Source of the DNA: Ophiobolus disseminans
Taxonomy: Eukaryota > Ascomycota > Dothideomycetes > Pleosporales > Phaeosphaeriaceae
Length of the DNA stretch: 64,000 bases
NCBI GenBank assembly: GCA_010093685.1
Contig: MU006234.1
Span: 1,022,467-1,086,466 of the forward strand
Direction of reading: 5' to 3'
Positions 41,943-52,893 of the stretch are shown piece by piece. The notes below the pieces were generated by a model, which had not been told where the DNA came from, made no database searches, and saw only the letters and a program-made list of their open reading frames with translations. The position numbers and the translations under genes were made by a program. Numbering within the stretch: position 1 is the stretch's first letter; the number at the start of each line of letters is the position of its first letter.

Positions 41943-44120
41943 TCAAATGATGCCTATTTCTTCCGACGGTACCTCAACGCCTTTTCGCAGGCCCGTCATG
42001 CACCCTTCCAGGTAGCAAGTGCTGACGATTTTGTATAGTTTCATGTCATCGTCTTGAGGATTGGCGGGTCGAAGAACTAAAAGTCTCGTCAAGCCTTCTG
42101 GCATCCAGATCTCGTCCCTTGGCTCCACCAAGTAATTCCCGAAGCCCAGCAAATTTGATTTTGTGAAGAACATGCGTTTTCCTTGCATCAGATTGAGAGT
42201 AACAAGTGCGTTCCACTGATACAGTTCCGGATCCTTCATACCTGGCTCCACCCTTTTTCTTCTCATCTGGTAGCTAATTGGCACATAGGCGGTGCCGCGC
42301 TTCAGTGGGACGAGACTACCTTTGTCGAGCTCCGCATCGGCCAGTAAATGCTCATGATCTTTAGCAGTCAGAAAAGTCCTCGGCTCACCTGGATGATCCT
42401 TCAAGCCAGCGCACAGCATCCTCATCCATGCTATTCCCCAGTCATGATTGGGCTGTGCGAAACCACTTGGTACGCTATACGTGTTCTCAGGTGCATGTTG
42501 GGCGAGAACCAACCCGCGCCATGCCTGAATGGTATTGTAGTTTCGCTTCACGTTTGATGCATAGGCTTCCTTGCTTTGATGATCGTCACTGTCTACAGTC
42601 GCATCACCGATCGCATTGATTGTGTCAATGTAGTGGCCTCGTAGTAGCATTCGGTCGCCATGAAATTGTGCGCAGCTGAGTTCACCATCCTTTCGTTCCC
42701 AAAGTGATGCGTATACGAGGTCCATATTCGCCACCGTCAACGCCCGCATACCACTAAGCGTAGCAACCCTTGTCCAATCAATAGCCCAGGAGGGTAGACT
42801 CGGATATCGGACGCGCAGTGGTGTGTGAGTGAAGATCCAGAAGCTCTGCTGCAAGGGGAGCGCCTGCAGATACTTCTTCGAGGCATCAATGAAAACCTCC
42901 TCTGTTGGAGTTCCATAATTGGGCGTAATGCCAAAAGTGTCCCCTGTAATTCCAAAAATACCATATATCTGATCGACGTCCTGCGTCGCTTTGTAGCCTG
43001 CCAACTGTACACGTGTTTCGAAGAGGTTCCTGGTTTGTTGCTCTTGTACTCGTGTTAAGTTATTCAGAAGCCGTGTGCACCTCCAAAACACGAAGTTCCC
43101 TGAAGTGTATATGTGCTCTACGGAGCTGAGGCAGCACATTTTTGTAGAGTGAGCTGTCACCAGCCCTGTGGCATCGTAAAGCACACTCATTGGGAAAGCC
43201 GTGTGGCCAATAAAGCACATGTTTCTTGGCGCACGCAAAACCTCTTGGACCACCCATATCCGCTCGAACCATGGGTTTTCTCCCAGCAGAACGTTGAGGA
43301 ATGTTTTCAGTGCTAGCATCTCTTCGGTTGACCGGAACAACCTACAGGCTCTAAAATCGTTACAAGTTTCCACCGTGGCGAGTCGAATCAGTACCGGGAT
43401 AGCGAGGGAAGCTACGTCCGCCATGGAGCACGACGGTATCAGTTCTATCGTAGCCTCCAATTCGGTTTGTTGGCAACGGCAGTCTGGCGGATGAGCTTCA
43501 GCTGGAGAGCTGTCGGTAAAGTACATGGTGCAGTCGGGACCACTGCCGTCCAGCTCACCGAACCACACCAAGTTCCCCGTACTTTCTGAGTATACCTCGC
43601 CCATCAGTGGGACTTGAGTGTCCTTCTCGGAGATATTTGCCTGGTCGATGCATATAGCGTCGATCCATATGCAGAGTGGACAAACAAAATGGTGGGCCCT
43701 TATCCTCCTGAGGGCTTGAGCGAGGTTCGGTCCTATCTCGTGCGCGAGTCCGTTCACGTATATGGTAGACTTTAGTTCTGTGGGGCCCCACGTGTAGGAT
43801 AAAGTGAAGTAGACGGGCTTATCGGCGAGAGAGACTGTGCGCATACCGCACCGGATTTCATCGTCCCACTCCCCACAGGGGATGTCTAGCAGTCGTATAT
43901 TTCCCGCTACCAGAGGAGCATTGTCATATATCGAGTTGCTAGGCATGCTTCTCGCAATGGCATCTAGGCCAGATTGTGACGTCATGTTTCGAGACAAAGC
44001 ACGCGCTACGCGGGAGATGACTCTTTTTAGTTCATTTAATGGCCTGATAGATAATCTGGAATGTAGGCCGTTGTGTGTATAGCGCGGTTGTCTCTCACTT
44101 GTGGGCGAGGCTGAGTCCAA
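41943..44120 (-). CDS. HET-domain (heterokaryon incompatibility) protein
   Basis: Single exon, 725 residues. The HET domain lies at about residues 105-290 and has its three blocks: YFTLSYTWGP, CIWIDAICIDQANISEK with the VPLMGEVYSES extension, and WFERIWVVQEVLRA. The rest is the typical variable C-terminal part (YGIFGITGD, SWAIDWTRV, GHYIDTINAIGD). No NACHT, ankyrin or WD repeats are present. HET proteins trigger cell death on non-self recognition between fungal strains; the partner locus is unknown. An internal Met at residue 46 (MTSQSG) is an alternative start. It is intact although surrounded by pseudogenes. Confidence 0.93.
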   Translation of the reverse strand: MDSASPTSERQPRYTHNGLHSRLSIRPLNELKRVISRVARALSRNMTSQSGLDAIARSMPSNSIYDNAPLVAGNIRLLDIPCGEWDDEIRCGMRTVSLADKPVYFTLSYTWGPTELKSTIYVNGLAHEIGPNLAQALRRIRAHHFVCPLCIWIDAICIDQANISEKDTQVPLMGEVYSESTGNLVWFGELDGSGPDCTMYFTDSSPAEAHPPDCRCQQTELEATIELIPSCSMADVASLAIPVLIRLATVETCNDFRACRLFRSTEEMLALKTFLNVLLGENPWFERIWVVQEVLRAPRNMCFIGHTAFPMSVLYDATGLVTAHSTKMCCLSSVEHIYTSGNFVFWRCTRLLNNLTRVQEQQTRNLFETRVQLAGYKATQDVDQIYGIFGITGDTFGITPNYGTPTEEVFIDASKKYLQALPLQQSFWIFTHTPLRVRYPSLPSWAIDWTRVATLSGMRALTVANMDLVYASLWERKDGELSCAQFHGDRMLLRGHYIDTINAIGDATVDSDDHQSKEAYASNVKRNYNTIQAWRGLVLAQHAPENTYSVPSGFAQPNHDWGIAWMRMLCAGLKDHPGEPRTFLTAKDHEHLLADAELDKGSLVPLKRGTAYVPISYQMRRKRVEPGMKDPELYQWNALVTLNLMQGKRMFFTKSNLLGFGNYLVEPRDEIWMPEGLTRLLVLRPANPQDDDMKLYKIVSTCYLEGCMTGLRKGVEVPSEEIGII

Positions 44121-44445
44121 GCAAAGATTGATTTGAGCCCGTCCTGGACTTAGCAGGGGAAACAGAGTTGCGCTTGGATCGTAGCTCGAGATGAGAGGGG
44201 TATCGACGATGCAAGTGAAATGCCGAGGGCGAGGGGAAGAGGTGATGGCTTAGTAGTGAGATGTTACAGAGTTTCTCTGGAAGGAAGGCTGCTGCAGGTG
44301 AGACGCACGGACCCCACCCTCGCCCCTTCCTCCCTTCAGCCTTTTCATCTCACGTCAGCTCGTCCATTTCACGCACACTATTAATGTTGCGCGATCAGTT
44401 CACAAACATACCTTAAAGATGTTGCTATTTGGCGCATCCGTAACT

Positions 44446-45069
44446 TCACTCTCCTCTCTTGGCTGCCTCCAACTGGCGATCATCGACATCACGGACCAAG
44501 AAGGCTTCATGGGTCAGGAAGGTGGTTGAAGGAAAGATGCAATATGCCTTCTCCCAGGAGATGATACAAAAAGAGGCAGTTGTATTAGCGCATTCAAATG
44601 CCCGCGCCAGACTTCCCGCCAGGCTCTTGCCGAGATTGATCAGAATGCCTCGCCGCTGCCCGTCTTCATCGATCCCAGTACAAGAAGTGCAGGACTCCAC
44701 TTCATTTCCACGAAAGCTGTATCCCTCTTCGATCAGATAGTCTCGCACTCTTAGTAACTCCTGCCGGTTGAGGTACAGCTCGAAGTACTGGTAACAACCC
44801 TCCTGTCGCGCGAAAAGATAGCGCGCGAAGTCATCCACTATCAGCGCTCCGCATGCAGCTTGTATGGATCGGAACTCTCGCGGGTCGCGGAAGTATCGTT
44901 TGAGAAGGCGGTTCATGCTGAAACCTGTCGCGATGAATGTCTTCCAGAGCGGGGCGAGCGCCTTGCTCGTTCGACTCAGCCCGATTACGTCGCAGACCTC
45001 TAGTTGTAATAACAGAGCGCTTTAGATCGGCGCGTACCGTGCGCTCAAGAGATCAGTGAGAGATGTCAT
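44446..45069 (-). pseudogene. Truncated F-box-like family copy with a premature stop
   Basis: From ATG 45069 the frame reads MTSLTDLLSARYAPI, then TAA (45022-45024), then SALLLQLEVCDVIGLSRTSKAL and onward to 44446. Blocks FRDPREFRSIQAACGALIVDDFARYLF and ASFCIISWEKAYCIFPSTTFLTHEAFLV match the intact gene at 31107-32396. It stops right after that block, so the C-terminal half (about 200 residues) is missing. The stop replaces a Gln that is retained at the same position (FAPIQASL) in the divergent neighbour at 45668, so it is a CAA-to-TAA change. Confidence 0.8.
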
Positions 45070-45667
45070 TGTTGTTGTGGTTGAGTTGCAGGGTTGAAGA
45101 AGTGCTGGAGGTACGAAGAGTGCGTAGTGGTGAGTGCTTCATTCGAGGCTAGGATGGGCATAAGAGTTTATGGGATCGATGATTACTGTGGAGAAATCAG
45201 AAAGTGAAATTCTTCAGGTCGCTGGCGCTCGCGCTCTCGTCGAGTATTACCCTTAGCGATTTCAGCCACGCGACAGTATAGCTCCTCACGCCCTTCGCCG
45301 TGGCATCGACCGCGACCATTTCACTCGACTTGAGTTGGATGCTTATCAAAGCCGGGGTAACGTGCTTACACAACGCAGCGATCTGCACCAGGACTGCCAT
45401 CGTGTGATATCCATCGTGATCACATGGTCACCTTATTGATTGAAGAGGGGGTGGAGATGGACTTCTCCACAAGGCGGTCGGTAGTGATCCACCAGGCTGC
45501 GCACGTTGTTTCGAGGCTCCAAAAGTTCACCGCATCATCTCCTCGAAGTCCTTCCCCCATGAAAGGTTCTCACCACTTTCTTTCGACAACAAACTTCAGA
45601 TCATCCACCTCAATCTCTAGAATCCGACCTAACTCTCAACCAAGCATTTACAGTCACCAAGAGAGAT
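45070..45667. other. Gap between two divergent pseudogenes
   Basis: About 600 bp between the starts of the two broken F-box-like copies. It holds a 67-codon minus frame (45197-45400: AVLVQIAALCKHVTPAL...) of unknown origin that may be a further relic. It would have held the two promoters. Confidence 0.4.
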
Positions 45668-47059
45668 ATGTCAATATCTAACAATATCACGCTCTGCGAC
45701 CTGCTCAGCCCCCAGTTTGCCCCCATCCAAGCCTCCCTCATGTCTCATCTCGAGACGGCGGAGTTGGTAGCACTGCAGAAGACGAACCGAGCACTGCATG
45801 GCCACATATCGAAGACGCTAAAAGACAAGGACTAAAACATCAACCAAAAGCTGAAACCTTTCTTCAGCGACCCTCGGGCGTTTCAATCCGTCCAAGGCCG
45901 TTGCGATGCCATAATCTTCGACGATTTTGCATGCCACTTGTTCGCCCGCTCTTCCGTCTCCGAGGACTCGCTCGATGTTAGTATGAACGCAAACTCCGAC
46001 GCCATGCGTGTCTACTTGGAAGCCGAGGGTTATGTTCAGAAGAAGCAGGCTAAAGCAGGTATGCCTAACGGCAACGAAGTCGATGAAGACGGCTAAGAGG
46101 ATGACGGCGATGACAATGACCAGGACGATAACGAAGATGAAGACGATGGTGATCTCGCCGATGACATTGAAGACGCTGAATTCAAATGGGTGTCATACAC
46201 CAAGGCTTTACCTGCCGGTGGGGCTAAAGTTGTACGCCTCGTGACAAGCTAGTTATCGCCGGTGCTCATGGTGCCGTTTCGATCAGGACCCACGACGGCG
46301 GTAATGAACTTCTTGACGTGGAACAAGGCTTTTAGCTTAGTACATAAGACGACGTTCCTTAAGAACGAGGCATATCTGCTCACGAAGCTGCGCGACGGAC
46401 TGGATCATTTGGACAAGGAAGCTATCTGCACGAAGAGCATCCACTGAAGCCAGTACAGCGATGATAAACCTAATTATCTCAAACCGGTCTTGCGTCTCCG
46501 ACCAGTTACCGATCAGAATACTTGGACGATAACTCTCAACATTGATGGCGTCACGCCACCTACCGTCCCAGATGCGGTCATCGAATCAACAACTTTCGAA
46601 ATCCACGCAGGTGATCAGCAAGAGCGTCCGGTCTGTTATCAGACCGTCAGTGTGACATGTTCGTTGAACCATCCCGTGCTGAAATACCGGTACTTGACGG
46701 CGGATCAGTGCATGAATGACGATGAGCTCTTGACAACATATTCCGATTCTATTACCATGTTGGACAATCGCCTGGAGGAAGCAACAGCCGTTGAATTAAG
46801 CAAGATGAAACCGGAATATAGGCCACTTGAATATGTCCGGTTCGTCAGTAGCTATATGGCTGCATCAGATTTACGGCGCAGCTCCACACAGCCAGCAAAT
46901 TGGAAGTACTATGATGATCAGGTACTCAAACAGCTCGATAAGCTATGGAAAGTCCACTCGGCTAACCAAGTGAAGAACAAGGAAAAAGCTGCTGCTGCGG
47001 CTGGGCTGGACGGTTTTGTTGATATGGTGGCCAAGAAGCTTAAAACTCGAGAGGGTTGA
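45668..47059 (+). pseudogene. Full-length F-box-like family pseudogene with four in-frame stops and no frameshift
   Basis: A single 464-codon frame runs from ATG 45668 to the stop at 47057-47059, interrupted only by TAA 45833, TAA 46094, TAG 46250 and TGA 46445. Family blocks are all present: LLSPQFAPIQASLMSHLETAELVAL, FFSDPRAFQSVQGRCDAIIFDDFACHLF, VMNFLTWNKAFSLVHKTTFLKNEAYLL, DQNTWTITLNIDGV, VIESTTFEIHAG and YDDQVLKQLDKLWK. An acidic Asp/Glu-rich insert lies at about 46090-46185. Each stop is one transition away from Gln, Arg or Trp codons. Loss by point mutation alone, with no indels, is typical of RIP in ascomycetes. Confidence 0.88.
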
Positions 47060-47129
47060 ACTGCTAGTGGTCTTGAGTGAAGCGTGGATGTTTAGTGGTT
47101 CTATCACATCAATCGCAATCCTAGGGCGC

Positions 47130-47310
47130 CTACATAGTGAGATGTCGGATGTGAGAGATAAGGCAAAAAGGAGGGAGAAGGTTGTTGTATTAAGAGAGCT
47201 ACGGAGAGCGATTATATACGCAGCCAGAATGAGTAAACAGGTGACTAAGAGTCACGTAAGGATGCAGTTCACATGTGTCTTGTGAACTGGGGTGCCATGC
47301 TGACATGAGA
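47130..47310 (+). pseudogene. 3' fragment of an F-box-like gene, paralogous to the hAT target site
   Basis: Reads KRREKVVVLRELRRAIIYAARMSKQVTKSHV, matching GQKVVVLKELRRAIVYTTKMSNQ at the broken end of the 25110-26237 gene and, beyond the hAT insertion, its LTKSHVRD at 24410-24439. Nucleotide identity is visibly high (GAGCTACGGAGAGCGATT shared) and continues about 50 bp past the insertion point. Only the last about 40 codons of that gene type are present here. Confidence 0.8.
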
Positions 47311-47842
47311 GTAGGGCTCAATATGAGCGCTATGTAGTCCAACGGTTTTCGGATTAGGAGCGAGCATGTTGAAGCAAACTACCCAAGTCGTTCACATGGT
47401 GACTTTGCACGGAACCAGTTTCGAAATATTTCAATGGAATGGATGATTACAAGTAATGGTGTATCATGACTTCCTCATGTATGATAAGCGCATTCCACGT
47501 TAGACCTGCCAAAGCGGCCTTGACACTCTTTGTCGAGTTGCTGCTCGACTAGAGTGTGATATTCTGTTTTTTTTAATAGCAAGAACTGCTATAACATAAC
47601 TGAACAATGAATATAGCAAATTCTGTAAACGTTCAACTGCGACGCCATGCTTATAAAAATGCAACCAGAGTAAGTCAGGTGAGTTGGTATAGTCGAATCT
47701 TTACCATGCAACTGCCGCGATGTATATACTCGCAAGAAATCGCCTCTTGAACTCGTATCGGACGCAGTGGTGGCCTGGGCTTCCAGATCGTCACACCGCT
47801 GAGAGATGGCGGCTTTTTCAGCTTCGAGCTGTGCTCACTCGT

Positions 47843-48185
47843 TCACCCAGGATCGCGATCGGAAGCGGCCGTTGCATTGGCGGTAGTAATTTGCGAGAGA
47901 AGACGGGCCCGCTCCTTGGAAGTAACAACCTGGCAGATAAAATCATCCCGCTCTGTCTTCCATGCGAGGCGCTCCTGCTCGAATTTGTCCTCGAGAGTGT
48001 CGATTTCCGCATCGTAGTTCTTGGGGGAGCTGAGACGTGCTCGCTCGCAAGGTATTAATCTCTTCTTGTTGAATGCGGATTGTATTTTCACGCTTGTGGA
48101 TGCGTTCAGCGACGAAGGCAGTTTCGGCTGCATCGGCTTCGTTGTTGACTGAGCCCATGGCCATCGTAGTAGATGAACCGTTCAT
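47843..48185 (-). pseudogene. Coiled-coil gene relic with one frameshift
   Basis: From ATG 48185: MNGSSTTMAMGSVNNEADAAE, then ERIHKRENTIRIQQEEINTL, a helical Glu/Arg-rich segment. At about 48045-48052, in the sequence GCGAGCGAGCACG, the coding frame changes by one base and continues as NYDAEIDTLEDKFEQERLAWKTERDDF to the stop at 47843. Both halves have coiled-coil heptads. Slippage on the GCGA repeat is a likely cause. No family is recognised. Confidence 0.45.
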
Positions 48186-48948
48186 GATTTGTAGGGTGGC
48201 CTTGAAGTGAAGTTGTAACTTGTGTGTACGCTGTTGAGGTCGAAGCCTGGTAGATGATGCAGGATGAGATGATGGAGGAAAGTTCTCTGCACTTATATAC
48301 TCTGCTGACACACACAACACAAATGAGTTTTATCGCTTAGTCACGGATCAACGATACAGGGCAAAGTATCAGTTACTGCTATTATTTTGGAAGCTCCATG
48401 GAATGTCGGACATGCTCTTGTAGCCACAGCCTAAGGACGATAAAAAAATACTCTGCTGGACGAGGGAGCATCGCAACCATGTCCACCAATATATCTTTCG
48501 CGAAACGAAGTGGCGACACCATGTTGCTGTTGATTTGACTGGAATCTCTGTGTGAGTATGTTGCAGTGCTTTGCATGCAGATATGTTCGGGTAGTGGATA
48601 AATATATGCATTCATAATGCTAGCAAATGGAGAGCAAACCTTGAATGCTGTACATCCGAAACAAAGAAAAGAGGTGGAAGTCAAACACATAGAAACGCAT
48701 AGGCTCTAGACGTTGTCTCGCATCAGACTCATAAGCAAACAAGTGGGAACTAAACCATATGTCGCAGCAATTGAAATTAACCGAATTTGATCTCTTCATT
48801 TCCTTTTGCTTCATCTTCACCAGCGCCAGCATGCGTTATATTTGGAATAAAGCGGTCGGATTCGCGCCGTGCTTGAGATATAACGTGCTGATTTGTGTCC
48901 ACGATGTGGCCCGCGGTTGCGCTCGCGGGCATGGATCGCCCAAATAGA

Positions 48949-49359
48949 TCAACCGTCTGAGCTCCAGCCCGTACTCGTCGCTGTGATAGCGGCGTGGTTT
49001 GGATCAGCGCTACTCTCGAGCAAGATCTCAAGCGGTCGTACGTCGGTCGTGTCGCGGATGATACTGAGATTCTCGCTAAGGTCTTCTACTCTGGCGAATG
49101 AGTCATAGTGCACTGTTGCTTGCTGGAGTATGTAGTGTAGATCCAACGTGATGGTTGTCGATTGTGCATACCCTTGGTCAAGCAAGTTCTCAATGTAATC
49201 CGTTAGCTGAAGCTGTACTGTTAGATCGGCGAATGTAGTGTTTCCGTAGTTGGCGGTAGCGGACCAGTGTTTACGCCATGCACCGGAGGGACCGTGGTAT
49301 CGGTCAAGCAGCGTCTTTTCCTCTCCGATAACCTTAAGCGTAGTCATCTTGCTGGCCAC
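48949..49359 (-). CDS. Hypothetical protein, possibly truncated
   Basis: 136 residues: MASKMTTLKVIGEEKTLLDRY, a central helical region (LQLTDYIENLLDQGYAQ), then DVRPLEILLESSADPNHAAI, which resembles half of an ankyrin repeat (L-L-x-x-x-A-D-P-N). It ends soon after, and another frame stays open to 48777. It may be a truncated ankyrin-type gene or a relic like its neighbours. Not recognised with confidence. Confidence 0.35.
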   Translation of the reverse strand: MASKMTTLKVIGEEKTLLDRYHGPSGAWRKHWSATANYGNTTFADLTVQLQLTDYIENLLDQGYAQSTTITLDLHYILQQATVHYDSFARVEDLSENLSIIRDTTDVRPLEILLESSADPNHAAITATSTGWSSDG

Positions 49360-49911
49360 AGAGTCTAAGCGTTCTAGAAAGGTTGTCTGCAGTCGAGTCG
49401 TGTTGCTCGGATCGGAGCGGGCCGCGTACTCAATCGCACACCTAGCATTACATTACTACCTACTCTACCCCTACACAACACCAAATACTACACATCCCAA
49501 ACAATCCTCACATACTTTGAAACAAAACAGAGATAGTGCGATACTTTAAAATTGGATAGATAGGTAGGTAGGGGCATAGTGTATTGTGTTTGAGTTTTAA
49601 CAAAGCATTACGTTGTGACGTTAGGGGTTAGAGGTAAAGGTAAAGAGAATAAGAGGATGTGTAGATGTGTGAAAAGATGGATGTAAAGACCTGCGAAAAA
49701 CGGAATGTGATATAATAGAGTTGTTAAAGCAACGTGATGTTGTCTCAGGGAATAAAATCGCATAGCATCACACTCTCACGTCGTCATTGTGCTGATATTA
49801 CATACTACACACCCCATCCCAATCACCACTACCACTACTGCCACCATCTTTGCGCGACACCATCCCCACCAACATTATCATCATCATCTTCCTGCATTCC
49901 CACTCACCCCC
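49360..49911. other. Intergenic, AT-rich
   Basis: AT-rich spacer with a GATAGGTAGGTAGG microrepeat near 49556-49573. It separates the pseudogene block from the conserved block to the right. No gene is seen. Confidence 0.5.
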
Positions 49912-51540
49912 TTATGTTCTACGCTTCCGCACCTTACCCCCACCCCCCTTCATCTTCCTCGCCGCCCGAAAGCGCCTACGCTCAGCGTCAAGATCGTTGG
50001 TAGTAGCCATGCTATGTGAAACTTCTACACCCATCTCATCATCTTCATCTCGGACTTGTTTCGCGCGCACTTCGTCCCCACCGCCATGCTTCGCCGCTCG
50101 ACACCGTTGGTCCCCATCCCCCCGCCCAGCGTCCTGCACCTCATTACCATCTTGCACGGCCTGCCAGTCGCCAGCAACAGCTGCGCCACCATTCTGGACG
50201 TCTTGCAGACTCGCGGCTACTGCGCGCTTAGTTGATTCGTCGTCGTCTTCCCAGTCAACGTGCATTGCTTCGTGGGGCACGAGAGCGGGCGGTTCGTCGT
50301 CGTTGTCGTAACCCCCTTCTCGCGCTAGATTTTCTGCGAGTCTGCGGTCCATGGCTTCGATTCTCGCGCGTTCTTGCTGGCGCAATAACTCGGCATACGC
50401 CTCATCTTGATCGACGACAGCCATCGCGGCTTCGCAATTCCTCGCGTAGCGCGCCGCCGCTTCGCCGAAGCTCGTGCGCGACTGTTGAGAGACCTCGGCT
50501 ACCCAGTCGTCGTGGCGCTTCTGGTCTCGACGAAGCTGAAATTTGGCGGTTTGAATGAAAAGCGCGTTGCGGTACGTGCGCTGGATGTGCAGGTGGGATG
50601 TTGGTGTTACGGGGAGGGGCCAGTATTTAGTTGCGATGAAGCGGCTACGGCAGTATTAGTACTCTGCTGCCACAATGCTGATCGTAGCTCAAGTCATCTC
50701 GCAAATCACTCACCACAACTTCAGCTCCCTGACCCCTAGCTCCCTGACCTCCATATCCAATTCCGCCTCGCCCTCAAGATGCTCGCGTACGTGCTCGCCA
50801 ACAGCCCCCAAGCGGCCTTTGAGCACCTGCGCATGGCTCCTAGCTTTCATGTGCGCGCTGTACGCCGGCAGACAGTCGTGTGTAGTTCTCTGGATTCTGA
50901 GGAGGTGGCCGCGGACTGGGGTGAGGATGCGCTCCATGTGTGTTTCGTCTTCTTGCGTAAGGGTGAGGAAGGGTTCGCCATAGTCGTCTTCGATGATCGC
51001 GGCGGGCGGCGCGTCAGGCATGGCTTGGTCTGCAGATCCTTGGGTAACGTTTGTTGATGTAGTGTCAGCCAGTGGTGCGAATTGGTTCCTGTTCACGTGC
51101 GACGGCTCGCCCACCCCAGCTCCCCGATTGAGCTTCGCGAATGAATAACCCATGTCCTGCTGATCTGCGAGCGAAGGAGAAGTGACAGATACAGGGAAAC
51201 CGTCGGAAAAATAACTGCTAAGCGATGTATGTAGCGCGTCGTATGCGCCGTCAGTGTCCACGTGTCGTCCACCATCGAAGTCTGCGGTGTCGCGACCCTC
51301 CTCATAGTTGCCCTGCAGGAACGATATGGACGCGCTGCCGATCATAATAGTCTCTCGATCGGCAGTAAGTCCCCGTTGCGGCAGGAGCGGCCTCGTAGCT
51401 TCCTCATCCTCAGCCTGCGGTCTCGGTCCAAAGCTCCATCTCAAGCCCACGTCATCCATAATGGCTGCGAAGTGTGCGAACGGGCGTATCACGGCGATGA
51501 GAAAGGCGTCTATCGTGCGCTTGAGACGGATAAACCACAT
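49912..51540 (-). CDS. Hypothetical protein with UIM-like motif
   Basis: Two exons, 50714..51540 and 49912..50644, joined by a 69-nt intron (GTGAGT donor, CTAAT branch-like sequence, GTAG acceptor); 519 residues. The N-terminus is hydrophobic (FLIAVIRPFAHFAAI); a later Met at 51459 (MDDVGLRWSFGP) is an alternative start. The middle is disordered. A helical block EAYAELLRQQERARIEAMDRRLAENLARE is followed by an acidic stretch and TKRAVAASLQD, which fits the A-x-x-x-S core of a ubiquitin-interacting motif. The tail is basic (KMKGGGGKVRKRR), perhaps nuclear. No known domain beyond this. Confidence 0.68.
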
Positions 51541-51850
51541 AAGGTTTGGTCTGGGTGCGTGCGTGCGTCGTGGGTGGAGCGCGAGTGAGGAAGGCGTGAC
51601 CGGTCGCGAGATTGCGCGCGAAGAGGGTGACGGAGCGTTTGCTGGGGAGTGTCAGATGGGTTGTCCAAGTGTGTGCGGATGACACGGGCACGACAAACGA
51701 AATAGGAGTGATCGGGGAAATTGCAGCATGCAGGAGCAACGAGGTTGAAAATCACGATAGGGAAAACAGTAAGAAAGCTCATACATGGCCTCATCATCTT
51801 GATACACAATAAACTACATGCCCACCTGTTGCGGTGCACACTCACCTTCA

Positions 51851-52612
51851 TCACCTCCCCTCCTTCCACCCAATGGGCACAAGCGCCGCCGCCACCTGGC
51901 CAACCCCGCGCTCCGTCGCAAGCAGATTGAACTGCGCCGCCGCATTGCGCGTATCCTGTATTTCGAGGCGCAGGCCGAGGCCGTTAAGGTACTGGCGCAC
52001 GGCAGGCGCGATGGGGATGACGGATGGGCCGGTGCCGATGATGAGGAGATCTGAGGGCGGGTGGTTAGTCGCTGCCTCCCTCAACTTCGCGCGTCTTCAT
52101 ATCTCACCTGGCCTTGGATGTACCAGTTCGAGTACGCCCCAACTCCCATCTCGCACGTCCCACTGCCCTTTGCCATTCAGTAGCTTCCCTGCCATGACGC
52201 CTCTTGTCTCCAAGCTCCCCTCCTTCGCCCATGGCCACCACCGGAATGCCTCTCCGCCTATCAGCAGTATGCCGCTCCCACTGATCCTCGCCTGGTTGTT
52301 CAGCGCAAAGCCGTCGCTGGTGCATGCGTCGATGGAGGTAGCGGGCGCAGCCGTATTTCGCAGCACATCCAGCATACTGAAGTCTGTTTGCGTGTCTTCG
52401 TCGCTCTTCGGGCCTCGGTCACGCGTCTTTGGGGGTTTGGATTGCATCAGGGCGGAGCGTGTGGTGTGTAGGCATCGTCTCGGCGCTCTTGCGCATGGTG
52501 TTTGTGTTTGTGATGGCGCGCGGAATGGAGCGCCGGGAGCAACTGGCCGCCGTGGGACTAGGTTCAAGCATTGTGAGAGGGATCGCATTGAATGTGGTAT
52601 GATTCGTTCCAT
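51851..52612 (-). CDS. NDUFAF3-like mitochondrial complex I assembly factor (Mth938/DUF498 domain)
   Basis: Two exons, 52108..52612 and 51851..52050, with a 57-nt intron; 234 residues (Met at 52588 is an alternative start). The first about 60 residues are Arg/Ser/Pro-rich with RRCLHTTRSAL, a mitochondrial presequence with a typical cleavage region. The Mth938 fold follows: DGFALNNQARISGSGILLIGGEAFRWWPW, WGVLELVHPRP, then DLLIIGTGPSVIPIAP, LRLEIQDTRNAAAQFNLLATE and VAAALVPIGW. Animal NDUFAF3 acts with NDUFAF4 in assembling the Q-module of complex I; ascomycetes retain complex I, so the role is plausible. Confidence 0.9.
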
Positions 52613-52893
52613 TGTGGTATGTATTGTTGTTGAAGAAGTATGTACAGTCGCAAATGCTACGCTACGCGAAATGATAGATTGTCGTCATTGACTCGGATCT
52701 GAGCTTGGGCCTTCCTGCGGCCGAACGTCAAAGAAGAGCCTCGTCGTGTTCATCTCCGCTTTCCCCACATCGCTCCTCCATGCCTTGCGGAACTTGAAGT
52801 CGGATCCTCGCACCATCTCCATATGCATGGCCGTCGTGAAAGCTTTTTCCTGCGCATCCCATCCATAACAGTGACCGAACCCAATGTCGTTGC

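Noticed and set aside
34000..41943. Idea of a secondary-metabolite or virulence cluster around the NEP1-like gene
   Set aside because: No backbone enzyme, transporter, P450 or pathway regulator is present; neighbours are conserved single-function genes.
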